Assembly (NCBI GenBank): GCA_017469845.1
Contig: JAFUFP010000037.1
Span: forward strand, 1-56,838
Source of the DNA: Bacteroidales bacterium
GTDB taxonomy: Bacteria; Bacteroidota; Bacteroidia; Bacteroidales; UBA932
Length of the DNA: 56,838 nucleotides
Direction: 5' to 3'
In this document: positions 46,289 through 53,985 of the stretch, in pieces
Numbering within the stretch: position 1 is the stretch's first letter
Layout: each line of letters starts with the position of its first letter
The notes under the pieces: generated by a model
Databases searched by the model: none
Seen by the model: the letters and a program-made list of their open reading frames with translations, nothing else
Told to the model about the DNA's origin: nothing
Translations under genes and position numbers: made by a program

Positions 46289-47725
46289 ATGGATTTAGTC
46301 AAAGCACCTGCGAAACCTACCCTCAAGGAAAAGATAGGTTACGGCCTCGGGGACATGAGTTCCTCGATGTTCTGGAAGATTTTCTCCTATTATCTTCCCA
46401 TATTCTATTCTGACGTGTTCGGGCTCAAGCCCCAGCATGCGGCCCTTCTTCTGCTTATAACGAAACTCTATGACGCGATTTCCGATCCCGCTATGGGCAT
46501 CATCGCCGACAGGACCCAATCCAAATGGGGCAAGTACCGTCCGTATCTTCTTTGGATAGCCGTACCTTTCGCCTTGGTCGGAGTGATGTCGTTCTATACT
46601 CCCCAATGGGGGTATGGCCTCAAGCATGTCTATGCGTATGTCACCTATATACTGATGATGACGGTTTATACCGCCATCAACGTGCCTTACGGAGCGATGC
46701 TCGGAGCTGTCACCGATGACAGCCGCGAGAAATCGGTCTTCTCGTCATTCAGGATGTTCTTCGCATATATAGGAAGCTTCATCGCCATGGGCATATTCTG
46801 GCTTTTCGAGAAGAGCATCATCGGAACGACGAGGGTGCTTCCTGACGGGACTTCCAAGATAGTCAAGGGCGTAGGTGACGCAGCCCCCATGCAGTGGACT
46901 TTCGTCGTTAGTATCGTGGCCCTTCTGTGCGCGGTCCTCTTCTTCCTGTGCTTCGCCCTCACAAGGGAAAGGGTCAAAGTCGAGAACAAGAGTTTCGCCG
47001 AAGGCTCTTCCATCAAGGATGACCTCAAGGCACTCGTCTCCAATGCCCCCTGGTGGCTTCTTCTTGGCGCCGGAATAGGCCAGCTCCTCTTCGGTTCGAT
47101 AAGGGGTGGTGCTGCGGCATACTATTTCTCGAACATCCTCGGAACAGGTGCTCTGGTGACCTGCGCCGTATTCCTCACCATAGGAGAAATCTCGCAGATG
47201 GTGGGCGTGACCTTGGCTGTTCCCCTGTCGGAGAAGATAGGAAAAAGGAATACCTTCATCGCATGCCTTCTTTTCATAGCGGTGTTGAGCATCTTCATTT
47301 ATTTCCTTCCCAATACCGCGGCCGGAATGTGGGGACTTCTCATCCTGCAGGTTCTCATCTGCCTCGGTATCGGAGCTTCGTCTCCATTGATCTGGTCCAT
47401 GTTCGCCGATGTGGCTGATTACTCGACCCTGAAGAACGGCTCTTCTTCGACTGGCCTCATCTTCTCATCTTCCTCGATGGCGCAGAAGTTCGGAGGGGCA
47501 TTGGGAGGATTCCTGCTGCTTCAGGTGCTCGCGATTTTCAGTTATGACAAGGACGCCGTAGTCCAGGCTCCTGAGACTCTCTCGGCAATCAAGGCCCTGA
47601 TGAGCTACATTCCCGCAATAGGATCCCTTCTCGGTGTGGTGTGCCTGATGTTCTATCCCCTCACCACTTCCAAGATGGAAGAAATCCGCGTTGAACTGGA
47701 CAAGAGGAACGCTTCCGGCAAGTAG
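46289..47725 (+). CDS. GPH-type sugar:cation symporter (MFS)
   Basis: A 478-aa, 12-helix inner-membrane transporter of the glycoside-pentoside-hexuronide family (MelB relatives). The opening KEKIGYGLGDMSSSMFWKIFSYYLPIFYSDVFGL and the loop SDPAMGIIADRTQSKWGKYRPYLLW are diagnostic. In mannan loci this transporter carries mannobiose or mannosyl-glucose from the periplasm to GH130, which is its neighbour here. A TTG lies two codons upstream; the ATG start was used. A strong hairpin 24 nt after the stop probably ends the main operon. Confidence 0.94.
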   Translation: MDLVKAPAKPTLKEKIGYGLGDMSSSMFWKIFSYYLPIFYSDVFGLKPQHAALLLLITKLYDAISDPAMGIIADRTQSKWGKYRPYLLWIAVPFALVGVMSFYTPQWGYGLKHVYAYVTYILMMTVYTAINVPYGAMLGAVTDDSREKSVFSSFRMFFAYIGSFIAMGIFWLFEKSIIGTTRVLPDGTSKIVKGVGDAAPMQWTFVVSIVALLCAVLFFLCFALTRERVKVENKSFAEGSSIKDDLKALVSNAPWWLLLGAGIGQLLFGSIRGGAAAYYFSNILGTGALVTCAVFLTIGEISQMVGVTLAVPLSEKIGKRNTFIACLLFIAVLSIFIYFLPNTAAGMWGLLILQVLICLGIGASSPLIWSMFADVADYSTLKNGSSSTGLIFSSSSMAQKFGGALGGFLLLQVLAIFSYDKDAVVQAPETLSAIKALMSYIPAIGSLLGVVCLMFYPLTTSKMEEIRVELDKRNASGK

Positions 47726-47749
47726 GAAGATGTTCAACGGATAAAGGCT

Positions 47750-47779
47750 ACGATGGCTCCGGATTTCCGGGGCCATCGT
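47750..47779 (+). terminator. Hairpin ending the main glucomannan operon
   Basis: ACGATGGCTCCGG and CCGGGGCCATCGT pair over 13 bp (one G-U) around an ATTT loop, right after the symporter gene and before a new promoter. No U-tract follows, so termination strength is uncertain. Confidence 0.6.
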
Positions 47780-47796
47780 CCGTAATCCGGCAGCCC

Positions 47797-47828
47797 TTTG
47801 CGCTAAAGTGGAAATTGTATTAACTTTG
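47797..47828 (+). promoter_or_regulatory. Promoter of the GH5_2-like cellulase
   Basis: TTTG, 20 bp, TAACTTTG: a full consensus match 21 bp before the ATG. It shows that the last enzyme of the locus can be expressed separately. Confidence 0.75.
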
Positions 47829-47849
47829 GAGTGCAGAAGATATTTTTTG

Positions 47850-48899
47850 ATGACACGTAGGTCCATATTGACATTCATGCTTGCCGCCTTTTGCCTGGCG
47901 GCGGCCCTTCTTCCGTTCTCCTCATGCACACCAAGGCCTGTGCATCCTCTGCATGTGGAGGGAAAGGCACTTCTGGATCCTGCAGGCGATACGGTAGTCC
48001 TTCGGGGGCTCAGTTACGGATGGCACAATCTGTGGCCGAGGTTCTACAACTCTTCGTCAGTCAAGTCCATCATCCGTTCCACGGATTGCAACCTTCTGCG
48101 CTTTTCCATGGGAATTGACGATCTCACCCTTCCTGACGGTTCTCCCGCTGAAGGGTACATCTCCAATCCTTCGCTCGGCTGGAAATGCATAACCGAGTGC
48201 GTGGATGCCGCGATAGATGCCGGCGTATATGCCATCATCGACTGGCATTCCCATAAGATCCACCGCTCAGAAGCCGTGGCGTTCTTCGATGCCGTCTCGA
48301 GGCTTTATGCGGGTGTCCCCAATGTGATATACGAAGTCTACAATGAACCGGTGGATGACTCCTGGCACGATGTGAAAGTGTACAGCGAAGCCGTCATCGA
48401 CGCGATAAGGGCCAATGATCCGGACGCCCTCGTCCTTGTGGGAAGCCCCCATTGGGACCAGGATATAGACCTTCCCGCCGCGGATCCGATAAAGAACAGG
48501 GGAAACATCATGTATACTCTGCATTTCTATGCGGGGACGCACGGACAGGAACTGCGCGACAAGGCGGCGAAAGCCTTTGAGAAGAATCTCCCCATTTTCA
48601 TTTCTGAATGCGGGGCCATGGATGCGGACGGCAACGGTCTCCTTTCCTGGGACAGTTGGGGACAGTGGCTCGAATGGGCTGACTCACATTCCCTCAGCAT
48701 GGCCCTCTGGTCGATATCCGACAAGGAAGAAACCTGCTCAATGCTGCTTCCTTCCGCGAAGTCCAAGGGCAAGTGGGACGATGGGGATATGTCCGAATGG
48801 GGACTTTATTCGAGGAGTTTCGTAAGTGATTACGCGAAGAAGAATCCTCTCCAAAGACCCGAAAAAGCTACGGAGCCGCTTCAACCCGCGGAGGAATAA
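47850..48899 (+). CDS. GH5 endo-beta-1,4-glucanase (GH5_2-like)
   Basis: A 349-aa lipoprotein (lipobox FSSC then TPRPVH, non-acidic, so probably periplasmic). The compact GH5 barrel shows LRGLSYGWHNLWPRFYN, the loop IIDWHSHK, acid/base Glu166 (VYNEPVDDSW), HFYAGTHG and nucleophile Glu253 (FISECGAMDADG), all typical of subfamily GH5_2 cellulases. The ATG was chosen over a codon 42 nt upstream because the promoter ends between them. It probably trims glucose-rich fragments of glucomannan or cello-oligosaccharides. Confidence 0.92.
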   Translation: MTRRSILTFMLAAFCLAAALLPFSSCTPRPVHPLHVEGKALLDPAGDTVVLRGLSYGWHNLWPRFYNSSSVKSIIRSTDCNLLRFSMGIDDLTLPDGSPAEGYISNPSLGWKCITECVDAAIDAGVYAIIDWHSHKIHRSEAVAFFDAVSRLYAGVPNVIYEVYNEPVDDSWHDVKVYSEAVIDAIRANDPDALVLVGSPHWDQDIDLPAADPIKNRGNIMYTLHFYAGTHGQELRDKAAKAFEKNLPIFISECGAMDADGNGLLSWDSWGQWLEWADSHSLSMALWSISDKEETCSMLLPSAKSKGKWDDGDMSEWGLYSRSFVSDYAKKNPLQRPEKATEPLQPAEE

Positions 48900-48941
48900 A
48901 GGTGCGGCAGTCCGAAGTCGGACGGAAAGGTATACAAACGG

Positions 48942-48970
48942 AGAAGGCTGATAGAATCTATCAGCCTTCT
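48942..48970. terminator. Bidirectional hairpin between cellulase and rpmH
   Basis: AGAAGGCTGATAG and CTATCAGCCTTCT form a perfect 13-bp stem with a 3-nt loop between the convergent cellulase and rpmH genes. It lacks U-tracts but is very stable on both strands. Confidence 0.75.
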
Positions 48971-49000
48971 TCGTATCGATTGCCCTCAAGGCGTCGCTTA

Positions 49001-49153
49001 TTACCAGCGATCCTCAGAGGAAACGGTCAGTTTCTTGCGGCCGTGGCGACGGCGTGAAGCAAGAACGCGACGTCCGTTGGGAGTAGACATACGCTCGCGG
49101 AAACCGTGTTTGTTGACACGTTTGCGTCTTGATGGTTGGAATGTCCTTTTCAT
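49001..49153 (-). CDS. rpmH: 50S ribosomal protein L34
   Basis: A 50-aa L34, [20 protein letters not shown] at the N-terminus and then [21 protein letters not shown], the most conserved part of the family. A short Ser/Glu/Trp tail (LTVSSEDRW) is added compared with E. coli. It has its own consensus promoter and is not next to rnpA or dnaA, as is common in Bacteroidota. Confidence 0.97.
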   Translation of the reverse strand: MKRTFQPSRRKRVNKHGFRERMSTPNGRRVLASRRRHGRKKLTVSSEDRW

Positions 49154-49213
49154 TATCTTGTCTTTTTATTATTATTCGAGCTGTTCCGAAACCCTATTTC
49201 TGGAATAGGATTG

Positions 49214-49244
49214 CAAAGGTAGTCTTTTCGCCACAATTTGCAAA
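49214..49244 (-). promoter_or_regulatory. Promoter of rpmH
   Basis: On the minus strand: TTTG, 19 bp, TACCTTTG, an exact consensus match. The -33 box ends 2 bp past the rsmG stop codon. The leader would be about 55 nt. Confidence 0.8.
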
Positions 49245-49245
49245 A

Positions 49246-49896
49246 TTATTTTGCGATATCTATCACCAATTTCCCTTCAAAATACTCTTCGGGGAGCCAA
49301 TCGGTGATTGTGAACACTGAAACCTGCCCTTTTCTCATCCGGTTTTTGCCCATCATCAGGGAGATTTCCTCAACCACGTCACCTCCTTTGAGGTACAGTA
49401 TCCTCTTGGAGAATTTCCCTTTGACCCAGGGGTAGAAGTTGTCCAGGGAGGTTACGGCCCTTGAGACGACATAGTCGAATGTCTTACCGAGGGACTCCGC
49501 TCTCGCGTTCACGACGGTGACGTTCTGAAGACCCACGGCTTTCGCCACTTCACTTGCGACGATCGTCTTCTTCCCGACTGAATCACACAGGGTGAAATTC
49601 GCTTCCGGGTACATTATGGCGAGAGGAATGCCCGGGAAACCTCCTCCTGTTCCGAGGTCCAGGACTTCGCCTGAGATGTCCTCGGGAGCCTTCATCCTTT
49701 TCATGTAAGCGGCGATGGCGAGTGAATGAAGGACGTGGTGAAGATAGAGCCCGTCCATGTCTTTCCGTGAAATCACGTTTATCTTGGCGTTCCACTCGTT
49801 GTAAAGCCCCTCCAGAAGTCTATATTGTTCCACCTGGGCGGGAGTCACCGAGGGGAACTTCTCCTTCAGTATTGTGCTGAATTCCTTGAAATCCAT
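49246..49896 (-). CDS. rsmG: 16S rRNA (guanine-527 N7)-methyltransferase
   Basis: A 216-aa SAM-dependent methyltransferase that modifies G527 of 16S rRNA. Clear RsmG features are YNEWNAKINVISRKDMDGLYLHHVLHSL, the SAM motif VLDLGTGGGFPGIPLAI, LCDSVGKKTIV and the VVSRAVTSLDNFYPW segment. It lies 24 nt after the ECF sigma factor gene on the same strand, in a polA-sigma-rsmG run. Confidence 0.97.
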   Translation of the reverse strand: MDFKEFSTILKEKFPSVTPAQVEQYRLLEGLYNEWNAKINVISRKDMDGLYLHHVLHSLAIAAYMKRMKAPEDISGEVLDLGTGGGFPGIPLAIMYPEANFTLCDSVGKKTIVASEVAKAVGLQNVTVVNARAESLGKTFDYVVSRAVTSLDNFYPWVKGKFSKRILYLKGGDVVEEISLMMGKNRMRKGQVSVFTITDWLPEEYFEGKLVIDIAK

Positions 49897-49920
49897 CCGT
49901 AGAATGTTTTTGGGGTGGTG

Positions 49921-50517
49921 TTATTCGTCCATTTCCGTCATCATGCGTATGATGAGCGATTTTGCGCGGCTTATTCTGGTCTTCACGGTGTTTATCGGAA
50001 GCTCAGTCTTATCGGCTATCTCCTTGTATCCGAGATTCTCGATGAAACACATCTTCGCCACCTCCTTGTACAGGGATGGAAGACCTTCTATGCAGCTCAG
50101 GAAATTCTCATGGTCCTGGCTCTCGATTATCTCCTCTTCGGGGCTCATCGTGTTGTCGGGAACGTTCACGTTTTCGCTTGCCGCGTCAATCGGAGTCATC
50201 TCCATGTTCTTGCCCCTTACCTTGTCCTTGCTCCTGTGGTCGAAGGCGGTATTCCTGGCTATCGTGAAGATCCATGTGGAGAATTTGCTGCCGATCTTGA
50301 AGGAAGCGAGCTGGCTGAAGGCTTTCTCGAAACTTTCCATGCAGATGTCCTCGATCTCCTCCTGCGAAGAGACGAACTTGGAAATATGGGCGCATACGCT
50401 CGCGTGGTAACGGGCGTAAATGGTGAAGTAAGCCGCTTGGGCGTTGTTGCCCCCGAGAGCCATTTCTACGAGGGCCGCGTCGTCGAGATCAGTGTGCTTC
50501 AAGCCAGTTTTTTCCAT
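49921..50517 (-). CDS. ECF-type RNA polymerase sigma factor
   Basis: A 198-aa sigma-70-family factor with region 2 (~25-95: AYFTIYARYHASVCAHISKFVSSQEEIEDICMESFEKAF, then KFSTWIFTIARNTAFDHRR-like) and region 4 (~135-190: LPSLYKEVAKMCFIENLGYKEIADKTELPINTVKTRISRAK). A 40-residue linker joins them. No anti-sigma factor is adjacent, so its control is unknown. The start overlaps the 3' end of polA by 29 bp, suggesting coupling. Rare for an ECF factor, it sits within a housekeeping run. Confidence 0.93.
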   Translation of the reverse strand: MEKTGLKHTDLDDAALVEMALGGNNAQAAYFTIYARYHASVCAHISKFVSSQEEIEDICMESFEKAFSQLASFKIGSKFSTWIFTIARNTAFDHRSKDKVRGKNMEMTPIDAASENVNVPDNTMSPEEEIIESQDHENFLSCIEGLPSLYKEVAKMCFIENLGYKEIADKTELPINTVKTRISRAKSLIIRMMTEMDE

Positions 50518-53191
50518 AATTGCATTCCACTGTTAACGGTACAGAAATGGTGGCTACCCCTTCCATCACTTCCTTCACGAGTTTACCGAGCGTTTCCACT
50601 TCGTCGGGAAGGACGTCGAAAAGAAGCTCGTCATGTATCTGGAGAACCATCTTGGACCGGAGGTTCATCTCCTTCATTCTCCGCTGCATGGTCACCATCG
50701 CCATTTTGATGATGTCCGCCGATGTCCCCTGGATGGGTGCGTTCACGGCATTCCGCTCCGCAAGTCCCCTTACCGTGGCGTTTTTGGAATTGATGTCGGG
50801 GATGTATCGTCTTCTCCCGAACAGGGTCTCGACATAACCGTTCTCCTTCGCGGAAACGAGAACATCGTCAATGAACGAGCGGACAGCGGGGAAAGCGGCG
50901 AAATAGTCGTCGATTATCTTCTTGGACTCCTTTACGCTGTTGTGCAGCCTCTGGCTGAGTCCGAAAGCGGAGATTCCGTACATTATCCCGAAGTTGGCCG
51001 TCTTGGCGATCCGCCTTTCGTCGGGAGTGACGTCTTCGTAATTCTTCCCGAATATCTTGGCCGCCGTCGAAGCATGGACGTCGACACCCCTGTTGAAAGC
51101 GTCGATAAGGTGGGCGTCACAGCTCAGGTGGGCCATTATCCTCAGTTCGATCTGCGAATAATCCGCCGACAGGATGAATCCTTCCTCAGTTGACGGGACG
51201 AAGGCTTTCCTTATCTCCTTACCCCTTTCGGTTCGGATGGGGATATTCTGGAGATTGGGATTCGACGAGGAGAGCCTTCCCGTTGCGGTGAGGGCCTGGT
51301 TGAATGTCGTATGGACTTTTCCGGTCTTCGGGGATATGTATGAGGGGAAGGGGTCGATATAGGTGGAAAGGAGCTTCTTTACGGCCCTGAACTCGAGGAT
51401 CTTGTCGACGATGGGGTGACGGTCGGCTATGGCAAGAAGGGTCGCTTCGTCGGTGGTATACGCACCTTTTGCTCCCTTTTTGGCCTTGGGGTCGAGTTTC
51501 AGAGTGCCGAAGAGAAGATCTCCGACTTGTTTGGGAGACGAGATGTTGAGGGACGGCATGCCGGCGATTTGACGTATCTCAGCCTCGAGGGAGTTCATCT
51601 CGCGCCTGAGGTTGGCTGCGAAATCACGCAGTGACTGGAGGTCTATCTTCACTCCCGCCGTCTCCATTTCGGAAAGGACCTTGGTGAGAGGTTCCTCCAT
51701 GTCGGTATAAAGGGAAAGTATGTTCCTTTCACGGAGTTCGGCGAGGAGCTTTCCCGAAAGGAGCAGAATCGCTGCCGCCTCTTTTTCCGGATGCTTTTCC
51801 TCCTTGTCTTCCTCCACTTCGTCGAAAAGGCTCAAGGGTGCCTCATCCTCTTCCACGTTTGACGCCTTGTCTTCGGAGAAGTGGATTCCGAGGTAGGTCT
51901 TGGCGAGCATGTCCACCTTGTGGTTCCTTTCCGGATCCAGAAGGTAATGCATCAGTTCGACGTCGTAAAGCGTACCTTCGAGAGAGACTCCTTCATTGTG
52001 GAGTACATCCATCTGGAACTTGAGGTCAGCTCCCGCTTTGGAAATGCTTCCGTCACTCAGGATGGGAGCCGCTTCCTTGAGGGATGCTTTCCGGTAGATG
52101 AAAGTCCCGTCGCTCTTTTGGACGCAGAGGGTTATGTATCTTACGGGAGCGAATATGCCTTCACCTCCGGTTTCCGTAATCATGGAGACGGAACCGGTCT
52201 TCTTGGCTATGGAGAGGATTTCCTCCATTGACCCTTCGCTTATCTTGAGGGTAACTTCCTCAACAAGCGCAGAGGCGGGTTTTATGTCGCCGATGTATTT
52301 ATTGAGGGAACCGAACTCGTATTTGTCGAAAAGGTCCGCTATGACAGGGTCATAGTCTGTCCTGACGGACATCTCCTCCATGCTTACGGGGACAGGTACG
52401 TTCGTTTTTATCGTGACCAGTTCGTGGCTCAGTTTTATGTACGGCCTGGCATCTTCGAAAGCGATCCGCTGCTTTTCGGAGAGCTCGTCCAAGTGGGCGT
52501 AAATGCTTTTGACGTCACCGTATTTGGAGAGGAGCTTGGCGGCTCCCTTTTCCCCGACTCCCTTCACTCCGGGGACGTTGTCCGCCGTGTCTCCGCAGAG
52601 GGTGAGTACGTCAATGACCTGCGCGGTTGACGAGATGCCGTATTTTTCGCAGACTGCCTTTTCGTCGAGAGTCTCATCGTCTCCGCCTCCCTTACCCGGT
52701 CGGACCTGGAGGATATGGGTGTCCACCAACTGTCCGTAATCCTTGTCCGGGGTTACCATGTAAACGGTTGTGTCTTCGTTCCCTTCCCTTTTCGCGACGG
52801 TGCCGATGACGTCATCCGCCTCGAATCCCTTCACCATGAGAACCGGGATCCGGAGAGCGTGCATCAGCTCAGTGAGCGGCTCCAGGGCGTCGATCACAAG
52901 TTGCGGTGTGGCGCTTCTTGTCGCCTTGTATTCAGGGTACATCTCGTTTCGGAAAGTGCCTCCTGGAGGGTCGAAAGCCACGGCGAAATGCGTCGGCTTC
53001 TCCCTTGAGATGAGCTCAAGGATGTACTTCGTGAATCCGTACAGAATTGACATGTCGGCCCCCTTCGAGTTGATCATCGGCCTTCGGAGGAAGGCGTAAT
53101 ACATCTTGAAAATGAGGGCATGGCCATCGATGAGGAATAACTTCTTCTGCGTCGGCTGAGTGTCCAATTGCTCTTTTTTGTTCACTGTCAT
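50489..53191 (-). CDS. polA: DNA polymerase I
   Basis: A 900-aa family A polymerase for Okazaki fragment processing and repair. The 5' nuclease covers ~15-300 (LFLIDGHALIFKMYYAFLRRP, GFEADDVIGT, DTADNVPGVKGVGEKGA). The 3'-5' exonuclease region is ~310-490, and the polymerase ~500-900 with motif A (SADYSQIELRIMAHLS), motif B (RRIAKTANFGIMYG) and motif C (QIHDELLFDV). In the exonuclease region Exo I reads MITETG (Ile338 for the catalytic Asp) and Exo II reads DLKFQMD (Gln393 for Asp), so proofreading is probably lost. The gene ends inside the sigma factor start. Confidence 0.96.
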   Translation of the reverse strand: MTVNKKEQLDTQPTQKKLFLIDGHALIFKMYYAFLRRPMINSKGADMSILYGFTKYILELISREKPTHFAVAFDPPGGTFRNEMYPEYKATRSATPQLVIDALEPLTELMHALRIPVLMVKGFEADDVIGTVAKREGNEDTTVYMVTPDKDYGQLVDTHILQVRPGKGGGDDETLDEKAVCEKYGISSTAQVIDVLTLCGDTADNVPGVKGVGEKGAAKLLSKYGDVKSIYAHLDELSEKQRIAFEDARPYIKLSHELVTIKTNVPVPVSMEEMSVRTDYDPVIADLFDKYEFGSLNKYIGDIKPASALVEEVTLKISEGSMEEILSIAKKTGSVSMITETGGEGIFAPVRYITLCVQKSDGTFIYRKASLKEAAPILSDGSISKAGADLKFQMDVLHNEGVSLEGTLYDVELMHYLLDPERNHKVDMLAKTYLGIHFSEDKASNVEEDEAPLSLFDEVEEDKEEKHPEKEAAAILLLSGKLLAELRERNILSLYTDMEEPLTKVLSEMETAGVKIDLQSLRDFAANLRREMNSLEAEIRQIAGMPSLNISSPKQVGDLLFGTLKLDPKAKKGAKGAYTTDEATLLAIADRHPIVDKILEFRAVKKLLSTYIDPFPSYISPKTGKVHTTFNQALTATGRLSSSNPNLQNIPIRTERGKEIRKAFVPSTEEGFILSADYSQIELRIMAHLSCDAHLIDAFNRGVDVHASTAAKIFGKNYEDVTPDERRIAKTANFGIMYGISAFGLSQRLHNSVKESKKIIDDYFAAFPAVRSFIDDVLVSAKENGYVETLFGRRRYIPDINSKNATVRGLAERNAVNAPIQGTSADIIKMAMVTMQRRMKEMNLRSKMVLQIHDELLFDVLPDEVETLGKLVKEVMEGVATISVPLTVECNYGKNWLEAH

Positions 53192-53220
53192 ATGTGAAAA
53201 GGGATGGAGTGTGCTTTAAA

Positions 53221-53240
53221 GTTTGCAAACAAAAGTTTGC
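53221..53240. promoter_or_regulatory. Overlapping palindromes upstream of polA
   Basis: The 10-bp perfect palindrome GTTTGCAAAC overlaps an inverted repeat GCAAAC-AAAA-GTTTGC, 30-50 bp before the polA ATG. This could be an operator. No consensus promoter element is seen here. Confidence 0.4.
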
Positions 53241-53249
53241 TGCAATTTT

Positions 53250-53264
53250 GATACCGAAGGTATC
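53250..53264 (-). terminator. Small hairpin at the end of the ABC transporter operon
   Basis: GATACC-TTC-GGTATC (minus strand) overlaps the stop codon of the ATPase gene. It is a perfect 6-bp stem with no U-run, so it is a weak terminator at best. Confidence 0.3.
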
Positions 53265-53985
53265 ATTCATCCGCATTCTTTGCGAGATGACTCATCGAAG
53301 AAAAGGCCCATGCGACGGTGGAAATGTTCTCATCCGCGCTGACCGAATCCTTCATCAGTCCGTCTTTCAGGGCGAGAACCCTGTCGGCTTCCTTCACCGA
53401 ATCATGGATGTCATGGCTTGAGAAGATTACGGATACCCCTTCTTCAAGGCAGAGCTGCTTGAGCGCACGAAGAACCTCCGATCGGCTGTCCACATCCAGA
53501 AATGCCGTCGGCTCATCCAGAAGCAGCAGGCCTCCTCCGGAACATTTCATGCGGGAGAGGGCTGAAGCGATGCATCCCTTCTGGAATTCTCCGTCACTGA
53601 GGCGGCTGATGTCATTCCCCGCGAGGTGTGATATCCCCAAGCGTTCCATGGAGGAAAGGATATTCTCCCTTTCGCTTTTTCCGACCCTGCCGGACCAGGA
53701 ACTTCTGGAGTAGAACCCCGTCCGGATGAATTCCTCCAGGGTGAAACCCTTCACTTTCGGAATGCCGGTCGGTATCATGACGGTTTCCCCTTTGTGAAGG
53801 GTGATTTTTCCGCCCAGAGGGGGAATCATCCCTGAAAGGGTCTTCATGAGGGTGCTCTTCCCGCTTCCGTTCGCTCCGCAAAGGAGAATGCACTGCCCTT
53901 CGGGAATGGTGAAGGACATTTCCCGGCAAAGCGGAGAAGAACTGCCGCCGTATCCTATGAGTAGGGAATCAGCTGAAAGAATCAT
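53263..53985 (-). CDS. ABC transporter ATPase, FecE/BtuD type
   Basis: A 240-aa ATPase energising a metal-chelate importer. Walker A is GANGSGKST (~35-43), the signature loop is a variant LSDGEFQKG (Asp-Gly in place of the usual SGG), Walker B is LLLLDEPTAFLD and the switch is FSSHDIHD. It overlaps the permease gene by 17 bp, so the two are translated together. By family pattern, the substrates are siderophore-iron, haem or cobalamin. No substrate-binding protein or outer-membrane receptor is encoded nearby. Confidence 0.92.
   Translation of the reverse strand: MILSADSLLIGYGGSSSPLCREMSFTIPEGQCILLCGANGSGKSTLMKTLSGMIPPLGGKITLHKGETVMIPTGIPKVKGFTLEEFIRTGFYSRSSWSGRVGKSERENILSSMERLGISHLAGNDISRLSDGEFQKGCIASALSRMKCSGGGLLLLDEPTAFLDVDSRSEVLRALKQLCLEEGVSVIFSSHDIHDSVKEADRVLALKDGLMKDSVSADENISTVAWAFSSMSHLAKNADE

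Noticed and set aside
49915..50709. Plus-strand 264-codon open frame over the sigma factor and polA ends
   Set aside because: Antisense to two well-supported genes and without protein-like features.
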